This document shows, in pieces, positions 18,444-25,823 of a stretch of DNA of 64,000 nt; positions within the stretch are counted from its first letter, which is position 1; every line of letters begins with the position of its first letter. The notes under the pieces are model-generated. The model did no database searches, was not told the DNA's origin, and saw only the letters and a list, made by a program, of their open reading frames with translations. Origin of the DNA: Thermosporothrix hazakensis. GTDB lineage: Bacteria; Chloroflexota; Ktedonobacteria; Ktedonobacterales; Ktedonobacteraceae. The stretch lies in contig NZ_QKUF01000010.1 in NCBI RefSeq assembly GCF_003253565.1, positions 65,236 through 129,235 of the forward strand, in the 5' to 3' direction. The translations under genes were made by a program, and so were the position numbers.

Positions 18444-18731
18444 ATGCCTCTGGATGACTATCGGGAGATACGGCAAATCATGCAGGATGTGGTGGAACCG
18501 CTTAAGGTCCAACTGGAGAAAATTGAGCAGACCCTTAATCGGGAGTACGTTCGCAAGGAATCCAATGACCACCGGCTAGAGGCCTTGCAAAAGGAGCTAG
18601 ACGAAGCCAAGGCGCGTCTTGAAGAACTTGAAGCTCAATTGATGGGAGCTCCTCAGAAACTCCTTCTCACGGTGGCATCACTGGTAGGACTCGCGTTATC
18701 TCTGCTGAACCTCAGCCAGTACCTCAAATAA
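18444..18731 (+). CDS. Coiled-coil plus C-terminal membrane anchor, XhlA-like
   Basis: The protein is 95 aa with a strong ribosome site (GGAGGT). Residues 1-65 are a continuous charged coiled coil (ALQKELDEAKARLEELEAQL), then one membrane segment (KLLLTVASLVGLALSLLNLSQYL). This is the design of XhlA-type accessory lysis proteins that sit next to holin and endolysin genes. Two genes follow that complete such a cassette. Confidence 0.65.
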   Translation: MPLDDYREIRQIMQDVVEPLKVQLEKIEQTLNREYVRKESNDHRLEALQKELDEAKARLEELEAQLMGAPQKLLLTVASLVGLALSLLNLSQYLK

Positions 18732-18737
18732 AGAGAA

Positions 18738-18761
18738 ACAGCGAGGGCATTTCCTCGCTGT
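18738..18761 (+). terminator. Stem-loop after the structural operon
   Basis: ACAGCGAGG (18738-18746) and CCTCGCTGT (18753-18761) form a perfect 9-bp stem with a 6-base loop just after the XhlA-like gene. There is no T run, so it may be a weak terminator or an RNA-stability hairpin separating the tail genes from the lysis genes. Confidence 0.45.
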
Positions 18762-18887
18762 ACTCTGAGTCTGGGTTCTTTTGTATAGCTTCGACGGGAG
18801 AAAACATCGTCTGGTGGTATATTGCCCTTCTGCCCACTTTGGGCACGATTTGTTGACGAGCAACAGGAAAACCTCAAAGGAGCCTCT

Positions 18888-19877
18888 ATGATACTCTCGA
18901 TCCCCTCCCCAAACTATATGAGTCGGCAAGGCCGCCGCCCCCGCTGGGTTATCCTGCATGGTACCGCGGGCTTTCATAAGGCGGAAGACTGTGGCTACTA
19001 CTTTCAGCAGCCGTCGAGTCAGGTCAGCTCTCATTACGTCATCGGGCAAGATGGGACCATCGTGCAATGCGTAGACGAAGCTCAAGCGGCCTGGGCTAAC
19101 GGCGTGCTCGATGCCGGTGCTGACAGTTGGTGGTATGACACCCCCAACCCCAACTACGACACGATCTCTATTGAGCATATCAAGCCCCACACTGATAACA
19201 GCGACGAGATCACGCCTGCACAAAAGGCAGCTTCGTTTCGCTTGATCGCGCAAATCTGCGCCCGATGGGGCATCCCCACGCGCCCGGCAGACGCTCAAGG
19301 AGGTATTACCGGGCACTTTTCCATTGCGCCTATCAACCGCTCGGGGTGCCCGGGGCCATATCCCTGGGACGAGCTTTTCAACTATCTCAACGGCACTTCT
19401 AGTGATGACGGAGATGAAATGAAGACAATCAGCTTGAAAGATGCAAGCAGCTTCTTTGAGCAAGCGCCGGGCAACGCCTGGCGGTGTAAGAAGAACAATT
19501 GCGTCGTTGGCAACGCCATTCTCGACTTTTACCGAAGATTCGGAGGGGATGCACTCTGTGGGCTGTCCTACCTCGGGTTGCCTCTTAACAATGAGCATCC
19601 GGTTACTGCTAAAGATGGGAGTAAGGTTATTGTCCAGGACTTTGAGCGTGGCTCGCTGGCCTACGACCCAGCCCACAAACTTGACGGCCCTCCCGGAGTA
19701 GGTGCTATCTATCTGACTCATCGCGGGGTCGCTTTGGAAGTCCAGGAATTGCGGAGGCAGCTTGAGGACGCGAAGAAGCAAAACCACGCCGCTGAAGTTG
19801 AGACTTTGAAAAAGCAGGTCGACGGCTACAAACAGGCTGTCAGCGCCGCCGTGAAAACGCTTCAATCCATTAAATAA
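18888..19877 (+). CDS. Endolysin: N-acetylmuramoyl-L-alanine amidase with LGFP-like tail
   Basis: The enzyme cuts the peptide from the glycan of the cell wall to release phage. It is 329 aa from ATG 18888, with AAAGGAG five bases upstream; an upstream in-frame ATG is less likely. The amidase_2 domain covers residues 18-165 with zinc ligands His24 (ILHGTAG), His near 143 (TGHFSIAP) and Cys near 153 (SGCPGPYP). A substrate-binding LGFP-like repeat segment follows near 195-285 (FGGDALCGLSYLGLPLN, then VQDFERGSLAYDP), then a short coiled coil. No signal peptide is seen, so the holin must let it out. Confidence 0.9.
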   Translation: MILSIPSPNYMSRQGRRPRWVILHGTAGFHKAEDCGYYFQQPSSQVSSHYVIGQDGTIVQCVDEAQAAWANGVLDAGADSWWYDTPNPNYDTISIEHIKPHTDNSDEITPAQKAASFRLIAQICARWGIPTRPADAQGGITGHFSIAPINRSGCPGPYPWDELFNYLNGTSSDDGDEMKTISLKDASSFFEQAPGNAWRCKKNNCVVGNAILDFYRRFGGDALCGLSYLGLPLNNEHPVTAKDGSKVIVQDFERGSLAYDPAHKLDGPPGVGAIYLTHRGVALEVQELRRQLEDAKKQNHAAEVETLKKQVDGYKQAVSAAVKTLQSIK

Positions 19878-19888
19878 GGGGGGTCATA

Positions 19889-20197
19889 ATGTCAACAGAA
19901 ATGGTGATCAGTTTCCTTCAACTCGCTACGCCATTCGTAGCGTTCCTACTCGGGGTGGGCTTCACGGCCCTCCTCGGGCGGTTGCCACAGAATGTTCAGG
20001 AGGCCGCGAAAATTGTCGCAGCTATGGTTGTACCTGCGATTGAACAGGTCGCGCAGGATTTAAGCAATGAGGAGAAAAAACAGCAGGCCGTTGAGAGGGT
20101 GCACGGAATCCTCTCCGCGCTGGGTTTCAGAAATATTAATGACGCCTTAATTGACGCGGCCATTGAGTCGGCTGTGTATCTGTTGAAACAAAAATGA
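19889..20197 (+). CDS. Phage holin, LL-H type
   Basis: The protein is 102 aa. One N-terminal membrane segment (FLQLATPFVAFLLGVGFTALLG) is followed by an amphipathic region with a pattern typical of the LL-H holin group (QEAAKIVAAMVVPAIEQVAQD, then a charged stretch, then INDALIDAAIESAVYLLKQK). It would time lysis and let the amidase through. AAGGGGGG lies upstream, 11 bases after the amidase stop. Confidence 0.75.
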   Translation: MSTEMVISFLQLATPFVAFLLGVGFTALLGRLPQNVQEAAKIVAAMVVPAIEQVAQDLSNEEKKQQAVERVHGILSALGFRNINDALIDAAIESAVYLLKQK

Positions 20198-20201
20198 AAA
20201 G

Positions 20202-20240
20202 GCGGGGGCAACTGCTCTTGCTCCCCGCTCCCGGGGTTTT
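20202..20240 (+). terminator. Terminator between the lysis genes and the leftward regulators
   Basis: GCGGGGGCAA (20202-20211) pairs with TTGCTCCCCGC (20218-20228, one bulge). An alternative 5-bp hairpin CCCCG/CGGGG ends directly at TTTT (20237-20240). It sits between convergent genes. Confidence 0.55.
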
Positions 20241-20336
20241 GTGGGTCTCGTAGTATGTTGTAGATTGTGGCTTTCGGGAGGCTGCCACCTATAGCCAGTA
20301 TAGCATTACAGGAAGTGCAATGCTATTAAAATCCCG

Positions 20337-20795
20337 TTAAGATCCCCCAGCTTCTTGGTTATTTTCAGCCTTCCCTTGTGCCATCTCTCTATGAATAAGA
20401 AACCGGATGTACGGGCTCCCCCCTCTGGCATCCACAAATTCCTTTTCCTTATCCGTCAGCCGTATTGTATGCCGTGTAGTAAAGGGATCTGGCTTCCTTC
20501 TACGGATTTCTCCCGGCTCGCGTTGGGTTCCGGTAACTTCCTTCATTTTTTCATGGTAGTAACCTAACCAGAAATTTACACTTCGCTCCCCCGTAAAGGG
20601 TTTAGAGAGGTTCAGATCTTTTGGGAGTTGCTTCAAAAGCTTGGCAATAAGTTCGCCTTTTTGGTCTCGTGTCAGCTTTTTAATACCCTCGGTGTAATAA
20701 AAAAGAGGGGTCTCATGTATTTGCTCCACTTTTATGTTAGTGTGTTCTTCAATGATACCGGCTAATTTCCCCAATATATATGCGTCACTGGACAT
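20337..20795 (-). CDS. Ribbon-helix-helix-like small DNA-binding protein
   Basis: The protein is 152 aa; GGGGGAG lies upstream of ATG 20795. The C-terminal part (HTIRLTDKEKEFVDARGG, then SPYIRFLIHREM) has the strand-helix-helix layout of Arc/MetJ-type DNA-binding proteins. The first 100 residues are charged and helical, perhaps for oligomerisation. It is leftward, next to the HTH repressor, so it is probably a regulator of the lysogenic state; the exact target is unknown. A good promoter lies upstream. Confidence 0.65.
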   Translation of the reverse strand: MSSDAYILGKLAGIIEEHTNIKVEQIHETPLFYYTEGIKKLTRDQKGELIAKLLKQLPKDLNLSKPFTGERSVNFWLGYYHEKMKEVTGTQREPGEIRRRKPDPFTTRHTIRLTDKEKEFVDARGGSPYIRFLIHREMAQGKAENNQEAGGS

Positions 20796-20836
20796 ATTAC
20801 GCTCCCCCTTCTGGCATACAAAAATTCTGTCATCCT

Positions 20837-20865
20837 ATTGTAGCGCAAATTGACCAACGAAGCAA
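20837..20865 (-). promoter_or_regulatory. Promoter of the RHH gene
   Basis: On the minus strand TTGCTT (20865-20860) and TACAAT (20842-20837) are 17 bases apart. The -10 is close to consensus and the -35 matches three of six bases. It is 42 bases before the RHH ATG. Confidence 0.5.
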
Positions 20866-20876
20866 GGCAAAGGGGA

Positions 20877-20906
20877 AGCGATGCCCGGCGTAGCATCGCT
20901 TTTTTA
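20877..20906 (+). terminator. Rightward-reading intrinsic terminator
   Basis: AGCGATGC (20877-20884) and GCATCGCT (20893-20900) form an 8-bp stem with an 8-base loop; the T tract follows on the plus strand and overlaps the stop codon of the leftward repressor gene. It thus ends rightward transcripts, although no rightward gene lies just before it. Confidence 0.6.
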
Positions 20907-21395
20907 TACGGCGAAGAGCCTCCGAAGGGGCCCCCCGCCGTTAACCCCCTTTGACGGGTTCTGCCGCCTCTCACTGAAGATACGGTGAATCTCGCTGATA
21001 ATAGACCCGGTTAAATCTGCAGCGAGTTTTTGGTCCTCTACCGGAAGATCCTTATAGTACCCCTCCAACTCTGAAGGGACTTCACCTGTGACCATTTTTA
21101 GAAAGCTTTCCGCGTTGGGGTACTCCCCGGGGTACGTTTTAACCAACTCCTCCATCAGGTCTAAGCAGCCGGTTAATTGCAGAAACAGTACTATAGGGAG
21201 GTCTAAAGCCAACCACACCTTGAGAAAATTCTGTGATGCGTTCCGAGTATTAGATGCTAAGAATGTTGCTGCTACTGTTTGCCGCTTTACTCCTGTTCTA
21301 TTTGCAATCTCCTCATAGACTATATCCTTCTGGTTTCGAGCTGTCTCCAACGTCTGTCTCACAATCTCAGCTTGCTCATTCTGTTGCTTATCCAT
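20904..21395 (-). CDS. XRE-type HTH regulator, candidate prophage repressor
   Basis: The protein is 163 aa from ATG 21395, with AGAGGT upstream; a longer start at 21437 lacks one. The N-terminal helix-turn-helix shows as ARNQKDIVYEEIANRTGVKR, then QTVAATFLAS (residues about 19-50). The remainder is a helical dimerisation part with a Glu-rich segment. It is placed leftward at the edge of the phage genes with its own promoter and a palindrome, the usual arrangement of a cI-like repressor. No peptidase S24 domain is present, so induction would not be by RecA self-cleavage. Confidence 0.7.
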   Translation of the reverse strand: MDKQQNEQAEIVRQTLETARNQKDIVYEEIANRTGVKRQTVAATFLASNTRNASQNFLKVWLALDLPIVLFLQLTGCLDLMEELVKTYPGEYPNAESFLKMVTGEVPSELEGYYKDLPVEDQKLAADLTGSIISEIHRIFSERRQNPSKGVNGGGPLRRLFAV

Positions 21396-21465
21396 GTATT
21401 GTACCTCTTTCAATTGTGCTCTAAGGGCGCCTCTCACCTTACGTTGTCATCGGCACTTGAGGACA

Positions 21466-21495
21466 ATACTAACATGACTTTAACGCGAAAGTCAA
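21466..21495 (-). promoter_or_regulatory. Repressor promoter with overlapping palindrome
   Basis: On the minus strand TTGACT (21495-21490) and TAGTAT (21471-21466) are 18 bases apart, 70 bases before the repressor ATG. Within it lies the 20-base inverted repeat TGACTTT (21475-21481), AACGCG, AAAGTCA (21488-21494). The repeat covers the -35 and most of the spacer, so it is a good candidate operator for autoregulation. Confidence 0.55.
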
Positions 21496-21499
21496 GTAT

Positions 21500-22620
21500 T
21501 TAATAAGCTTAAAAACAATTTATACGTTAGCCGCGGCATGAGAAAATACAACATATAGAACCGCATATCACATTGTAGTTATGAAAAGATATAGAACCAA
21601 AGTTCAAATACAACAGTATATGTGTACTTCACATAAGCCTAACAGGTTTTCCAAACGGCCATACGAGCGTTCTCTTACTTTAATTAAAGTATTTTACTAT
21701 TTGTGGTGTGTATTTGCAGATTTATATTGATGCATCTCTTTGTAGTGTAGATTCTATTTGTTAAATGGTTGTTAAAACTTTCGCAAGGTTTTCTCAAGTG
21801 GGTGCAAAAAGAAAGTTTTACTTCGGGAGAGGTTTACAGGGGATAAGGGGGTGAAACTGACTGAGGGGCAATGACGAAGGCTGTTGTTATAGTCAGACCA
21901 CCAAGGGGCTAGTCCCACCGTCCTCGGGAAAGCATCAGCGCGCAATGCAAAGGATGTTGACACCACCTGGCTTCACCCGACAACCGTGATCGCGCACACT
22001 GCGCACTCATCATTCCTGTCCCGTGCAAGATGAGCTCTTGCCAAACAAACGACTGAGCAAGCATTGTACTTCTGATTCCTGAGGCCATTTATAAAGAATG
22101 GTACCCGATTATCAACAGTGCTTATGAGAGAGGCGTTTCCCCTCCTCCGGGCTATTTCTATTTTCCTGCTTCCCCCTTTCTTGCACTTGCTCAACCAGAA
22201 AGGGTAATCGTATCGTTTTCATCTTCTTTACCAGACGGAAAAAGAAGGATCACATCACCTCCATCGCATGCTGATGGGCCATCAGTAGAGTCGCATTTTC
22301 TGCCCAGCATTGGGATACAACAGCGTCCAGAGTTGCACACGCATAGGAAGCGCTCAACGATTGTACGAAAGGAGTGCTTGCAGGTGCCAGCCACAGGAGC
22401 AAGGTCCTGTGGGTCTCTGGCTCCCCTGTCAAAAAGCCCGTGCAGCAGGCTTGAATAGATACCTACCCATAAGGTATTATAGATCTAACAAACGACAGGG
22501 GAACGTTATATATGTCTTGGGCTACGTATGAGAAAATTGCCGAATCGCCCGAACAGTGGCATCTGGCCGAGGAACACTATCGCTCGTTGCAAAAGGCCGC
22601 TGGGGGGTAACAGAAAAGAT
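21500..22620. other. Gene-poor stretch beyond the prophage
   Basis: No convincing gene is present. The first 280 bases are AT-rich with a 10-base direct repeat ATATAGAACC at 21553 and 21589. From 21780 the base composition rises and short open frames exist on both strands, none with family features. A 32-residue frame starts at ATG 22512 (ending before 22611) with a weak ribosome site; I cannot tell whether it is real. The prophage attachment site may lie here, but no tRNA or long direct repeat is visible within the window. Confidence 0.4.
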
Positions 22621-22622
22621 AC

Positions 22623-23490
22623 ATGGCGCCCGCCCATTTCTGCATTGTGACCGATGGTCTCAACATCGTTGACGCCAGTCGCAAACATCTCCTGGCCCCT
22701 GATGAGCATTTCTTTGACTATCAACGGATCCTTCAACGGCTGGAATCTCAAGTAGTCCACCTCGTTTACCTGAGACGTCAATCCTATCCTCAATTAGCCT
22801 CTCTCTCCATCTCTAGGGAGCTGTTCGGGGGATCATATCCTCGCTCTGGTGTTCCTCCCATACCTGGAGTTCAGCCTGTTCAAACTGGTATCTATTATAC
22901 CCCTGATATCGAATTTTGTGCTTTTGACCTTGCCCTCACTATTTTACAGCAAACTGCTTCCCAGAAAGCGGCAGAAGGCCGCTGGCTTCAGCAGGGGGAT
23001 GGCAGGAGGCTATCAGCGTCAGGACGTTCTCCTGCGTTTGACAGAAGACAATCGTTATGTGAGTCTACACGAAAACAGTGAGGATGAACACGGAGCAAGG
23101 GATGCTGATCTCTGAAGACAAGCTCGATGGATCGAAAGCGCAATTCGCCACTACGCTACCTGGGAACCCGGCACAACGAGAGACAATGGGAATAGCTGCC
23201 CGGCAGAAGATCCTTGCACACTTTCCCTGTGAGAGAATGGTAGCTGAAACTCTCGCCCTCTATCAATCAACGACTGCTTACTCAGCCACGGCAGGAGGGG
23301 CCGAGCGTTCTTCTCTTTTCTTCATGACATCGGCCAGGGATAGCCCCCCTTATACAAGAAATAGAGCCGCTTCAATGGAGATGGAGGATAACAGATCGCT
23401 TCCCCTCTCAGAATACATCAGCCTTTTATATTGCCTGCTATACCTTTTCATCCTATTATCCTCTTTTTTCTCTAAAAATTCTCAATAAAA
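22623..23490 (+). pseudogene. Decayed region ending in a glycosyltransferase family 4 C-terminus
   Basis: Within the frame starting at 23078 lies AARQKILAHFPCERMVAETL followed by ALYQS, preceded by PAQRETMG. That is the conserved C-terminal end of group 1 glycosyltransferases, where the last helix crosses back to the first domain. The protein continues past this into non-homologous sequence, and the frame upstream (22623-23081) is not in register with it and has no glycosyltransferase core. It is best read as a leftover end of such a gene after frameshifts or deletion. Confidence 0.5.
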
Positions 23491-23843
23491 AGAAGCAAAA
23501 AATCACCTGCAATCCTTAGTACTCGTGCCTTGATATAGAACTCCTTACAATCTCTTTCAACAAAATACCAAATCATACATATTTTCCACTCTAAAATTGG
23601 TATAACCAGACATAATCTACTATTTCTATCTTGACACTTTCTCTCCTTATTTAATATATAATAATCTCCAAACTGCTTCTTTTCTGTATTTCATTTCCTT
23701 CTTGTTGGCACAGTACACATAATATTACAAATTCTTAAATAGAAATAGAGCTTTGTACATAATTCATAACAATTTTTCAGATTTTAAAATACTGGTCTAA
23801 TATAACATAATATCAATTTAATACAAATTTAAAACAGATAAAC

Positions 23844-23887
23844 TTGACTTTCTAAGCTAGAGGGCTTATAATTTCCTCTAGGGGAAA
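23844..23887 (+). promoter_or_regulatory. Near-consensus promoter with hairpin at the start point
   Basis: TTGACT (23844-23849), a 17-base spacer and TATAAT (23867-23872). TTTCCT (23872-23877) and GGGAAA (23882-23887) form a small inverted repeat where transcription would begin, which could bind a regulator. Confidence 0.55.
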
Positions 23888-24745
23888 ATAAGTATAAAGA
23901 TTCTCACATTTGCATAGAAGAAATATATCTTTTATGCTTGCAGAGAGAACTCAGCACTTTATAGATCTATTTGTACTTTAGATGTGCACTAAACGCTCAA
24001 AGGTTTATTTACTGATCTACTCCTGAAGTGAGAATGTTCAAGGGGAAGATATCCACCCTACAAAGGGGATACAGATAGATCTATAAGATACATGCTTTGG
24101 CATGGATAATATTTTCAGCACAGCATGGCCCTGAATAGTACCGGATGGAGGTTCTATATCATTTATCGAAACGAAAGTTCGTCTTCACTTCTACAGTAGT
24201 GAGGTAATGATGATATCAGAACTACTATTCAGTAGATGCTTTATATGGATGTAAAGCAGGGTGATACTCTGTAACCACCACGACTGAGTGAAAGAAGGAG
24301 CGAATCAAAGGAATGAAAGTTGACTACTTCTTAATCACACCTATATCTACATCTACTCACTCCAGATACAGCATTCCAGTTTGATTATTTCAAATTGGAA
24401 TTGAACACCATCTTTATACTGCTTAGAAACAGAGACTTTCCCGAGCGAAGAACAACACAGGATGTATAAAGCGCCTGTATGCGCCTTTTATCCATCTACA
24501 GAAAAGCATGCCCGCGAGTCTGATAAAGACCAGGTATGCCAGTCTCTGTGTGGTCTACTGGGGGATAGACTAAGCTGATACAGAGCAACTTTCCGGACTG
24601 GACACCAGAAAGAGTCGGACGCGTTGTACGGCTCAGATGAAGTATGCTCTGAAAAAGGGGTGAACAGCAGATGGATGGGCATCTTACCAGAACACAGATG
24701 CCGCTGAAGGCCCCGAGTAAAACAACGTTATCAATGCTATCGAGC

Positions 24746-24762
24746 TACGTGATCACCACGTA
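24746..24762. repeat. Inverted repeat before mbtH
   Basis: TACGTG (24746-24751) and CACGTA (24757-24762) are perfect 6-base arms with a 5-base gap. It lies 26 bases before the mbtH start, a place where a regulator or an RNA hairpin could affect translation. Confidence 0.35.
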
Positions 24763-24788
24763 TTGATGAAACAATGAAGGAGGTCAAC

Positions 24789-25010
24789 ATGTCTAATGAA
24801 CAACAGCAAGAACTCTTCACCTATAAGGTTGTCTTGAATCATGAAGAACAGTATTCTATTTGGCCTGCTGAACGCGAAAATCCTGCCGGGTGGCGGGACG
24901 CCGGAAAAAGCGGCTCAAAAGAAGAATGTTTAGCCTACATCAAGGAGGTCTGGACAGATATGCGTCCTTTCAGTCTGCGTAAACAGATGGAAGCAGAGAG
25001 CGGAAAATAG
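24789..25010 (+). CDS. mbtH: MbtH-like protein
   Basis: MbtH-like proteins bind A domains of NRPSs and are needed for their solubility or activity. This one is 73 aa from ATG 24789, with AAGGAGGT at 24777-24784. The whole family signature is present: the three Trp residues and the segments NHEEQYSIWP, PAGWRDAG, then CLAYIKEVWTDMRP followed by SLR. It is the first gene of the lipopeptide operon, 17 bases before the next gene, and probably serves several of the six A domains. Confidence 0.95.
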   Translation: MSNEQQQELFTYKVVLNHEEQYSIWPAERENPAGWRDAGKSGSKEECLAYIKEVWTDMRPFSLRKQMEAESGK

Positions 25011-25027
25011 TCTGACGAGGAACAAGG

Positions 25028-25300
25028 ATGAGCAGAACGTATTGCAAGGCATATCAGCTCAAAGAGATGCGACAATTTGAGGCGTGGCAAGAGCGAGCCA
25101 TGAGCAAAGAGCTGACCGATGAAACGATTGTCTATTTATGGGATGACTTTACGGTTGCGCTCAATCCCATCCAACCAGAAGTGCTTTTCGACCACGTAAC
25201 TCCACAATGGCAAACGTTTTGTCAGACAGTCCTGGGCTTTCGTATTCCTGAAGAGTTAGCAGACAAGAACAAATTCGAAGTGCAGGAGGTAAAAGCATGA
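25028..25300 (+). CDS. Small protein of unknown function in the lipopeptide operon
   Basis: The protein is 90 aa, soluble, with no signal or membrane segment. It has an even spread of aromatic residues (FEAWQERA, IVYLWDDFTVALNPIQPE, TPQWQTFCQTVLGFRIPEEL). I recognise no domain. It has AGGAAC upstream and overlaps the next gene by 4 bases (ATGA), so both are probably translated together. Its place between mbtH and the fatty-acyl-AMP ligase suggests a role in starting or handling the lipopeptide, but that is inference only. Confidence 0.75.
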   Translation: MSRTYCKAYQLKEMRQFEAWQERAMSKELTDETIVYLWDDFTVALNPIQPEVLFDHVTPQWQTFCQTVLGFRIPEELADKNKFEVQEVKA

Positions 25301-25632
25301 ATGAGCTTGTACAACGCCTGGCAGCAGAGAAGCATCCTGTGATAGTAGGAGGGAGCCGCCCAACCCTGGAGGAGTTCAAGAAACGTGTAGAGGAACTGGA
25401 ATACGTCTTTCTTACATTTACTGAAACGCGCGGGGGAACAGATCTCGGGGTGCGTCTGGACAAAAAAGCCTGTGATCTCAGTCAGGCCGATTTCCAACAG
25501 GGCAAAGGAAATCTCCACCTCGAAGGGACATTGACATTAAATTATGTCCCGGTGCGCTGCGTTGCAGACATTGATCTATCGACACTGAGTGGCAGCGGCC
25601 GGCTCATTCCTCTGGAAGAAGCTCGAATTTGA
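25297..25632 (+). CDS. Small beta-rich protein of unknown function in the lipopeptide operon
   Basis: The protein is 111 aa, coupled to the previous gene. The features are a helix near 22-35 (RPTLEEFKKRVEE), then FLTFTETRGGTDLGVRLD, a segment with two Gly, and a beta stretch (GTLTLNYVPVRCVADIDLS). I believe similar small proteins occur beside MbtH-like genes in some cyanobacterial NRPS clusters, but cannot check. No catalytic set is seen. About 190 bases without a gene follow before the ligase gene. Confidence 0.7.
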   Translation: MNELVQRLAAEKHPVIVGGSRPTLEEFKKRVEELEYVFLTFTETRGGTDLGVRLDKKACDLSQADFQQGKGNLHLEGTLTLNYVPVRCVADIDLSTLSGSGRLIPLEEARI

Positions 25633-25823
25633 GAGGTTTCCTGTATGGACTCATGGGGAGACCTCACATTCCTCAGTTCGAGAAATACGCTGGAAGCAGA
25701 TCCATGCTCATCTGATGAGACATAAGGGGAAAAATCAAGACAAGGTTCTATCGCACAGTCAGGCCTATTGTATGGCTTACGGCTTATTTTGCAAGTGCCG
25801 GCAGGCATTCTGGAGAAGGAGAT

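Larger units (their letters stand above)
23491..24788. promoter_or_regulatory. AT-rich intergenic zone upstream of the lipopeptide operon
   Basis: About 1.3 kb has no gene of size. The part 23491-24060 is very AT-rich. A near-consensus promoter (TTGACT 23844-23849, 17 bases, TATAAT 23867-23872) reads toward the operon, and a second possible one (TTGACA 23631-23636 with TATATA 18 bases on) lies upstream. A third, weaker pair is TTGACT 24320-24325 with TATATC at 24342. If the main promoter is used, the leader before mbtH is about 900 bases. A 23-residue frame with ATG 24313 and stop 24382-24384 could be a leader peptide. Confidence 0.5.

Noticed and set aside
18696..19865. Long leftward open frame (389 aa) opposite the endolysin gene
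   Set aside because: It is antisense to a clear amidase with good motifs; its composition is Arg/Ser/Leu-rich shadow coding and it has no family features.
22623..23081. Rightward 152-aa frame as an intact gene
   Set aside because: No ribosome site or family pattern, and the neighbouring glycosyltransferase end is in another frame.
25633..25823. A small gene between the second unknown protein and the FAAL
   Set aside because: The open frame here has biased composition (Arg, Cys, His) and no start signal; the 190 bases look noncoding, with no promoter I could define.
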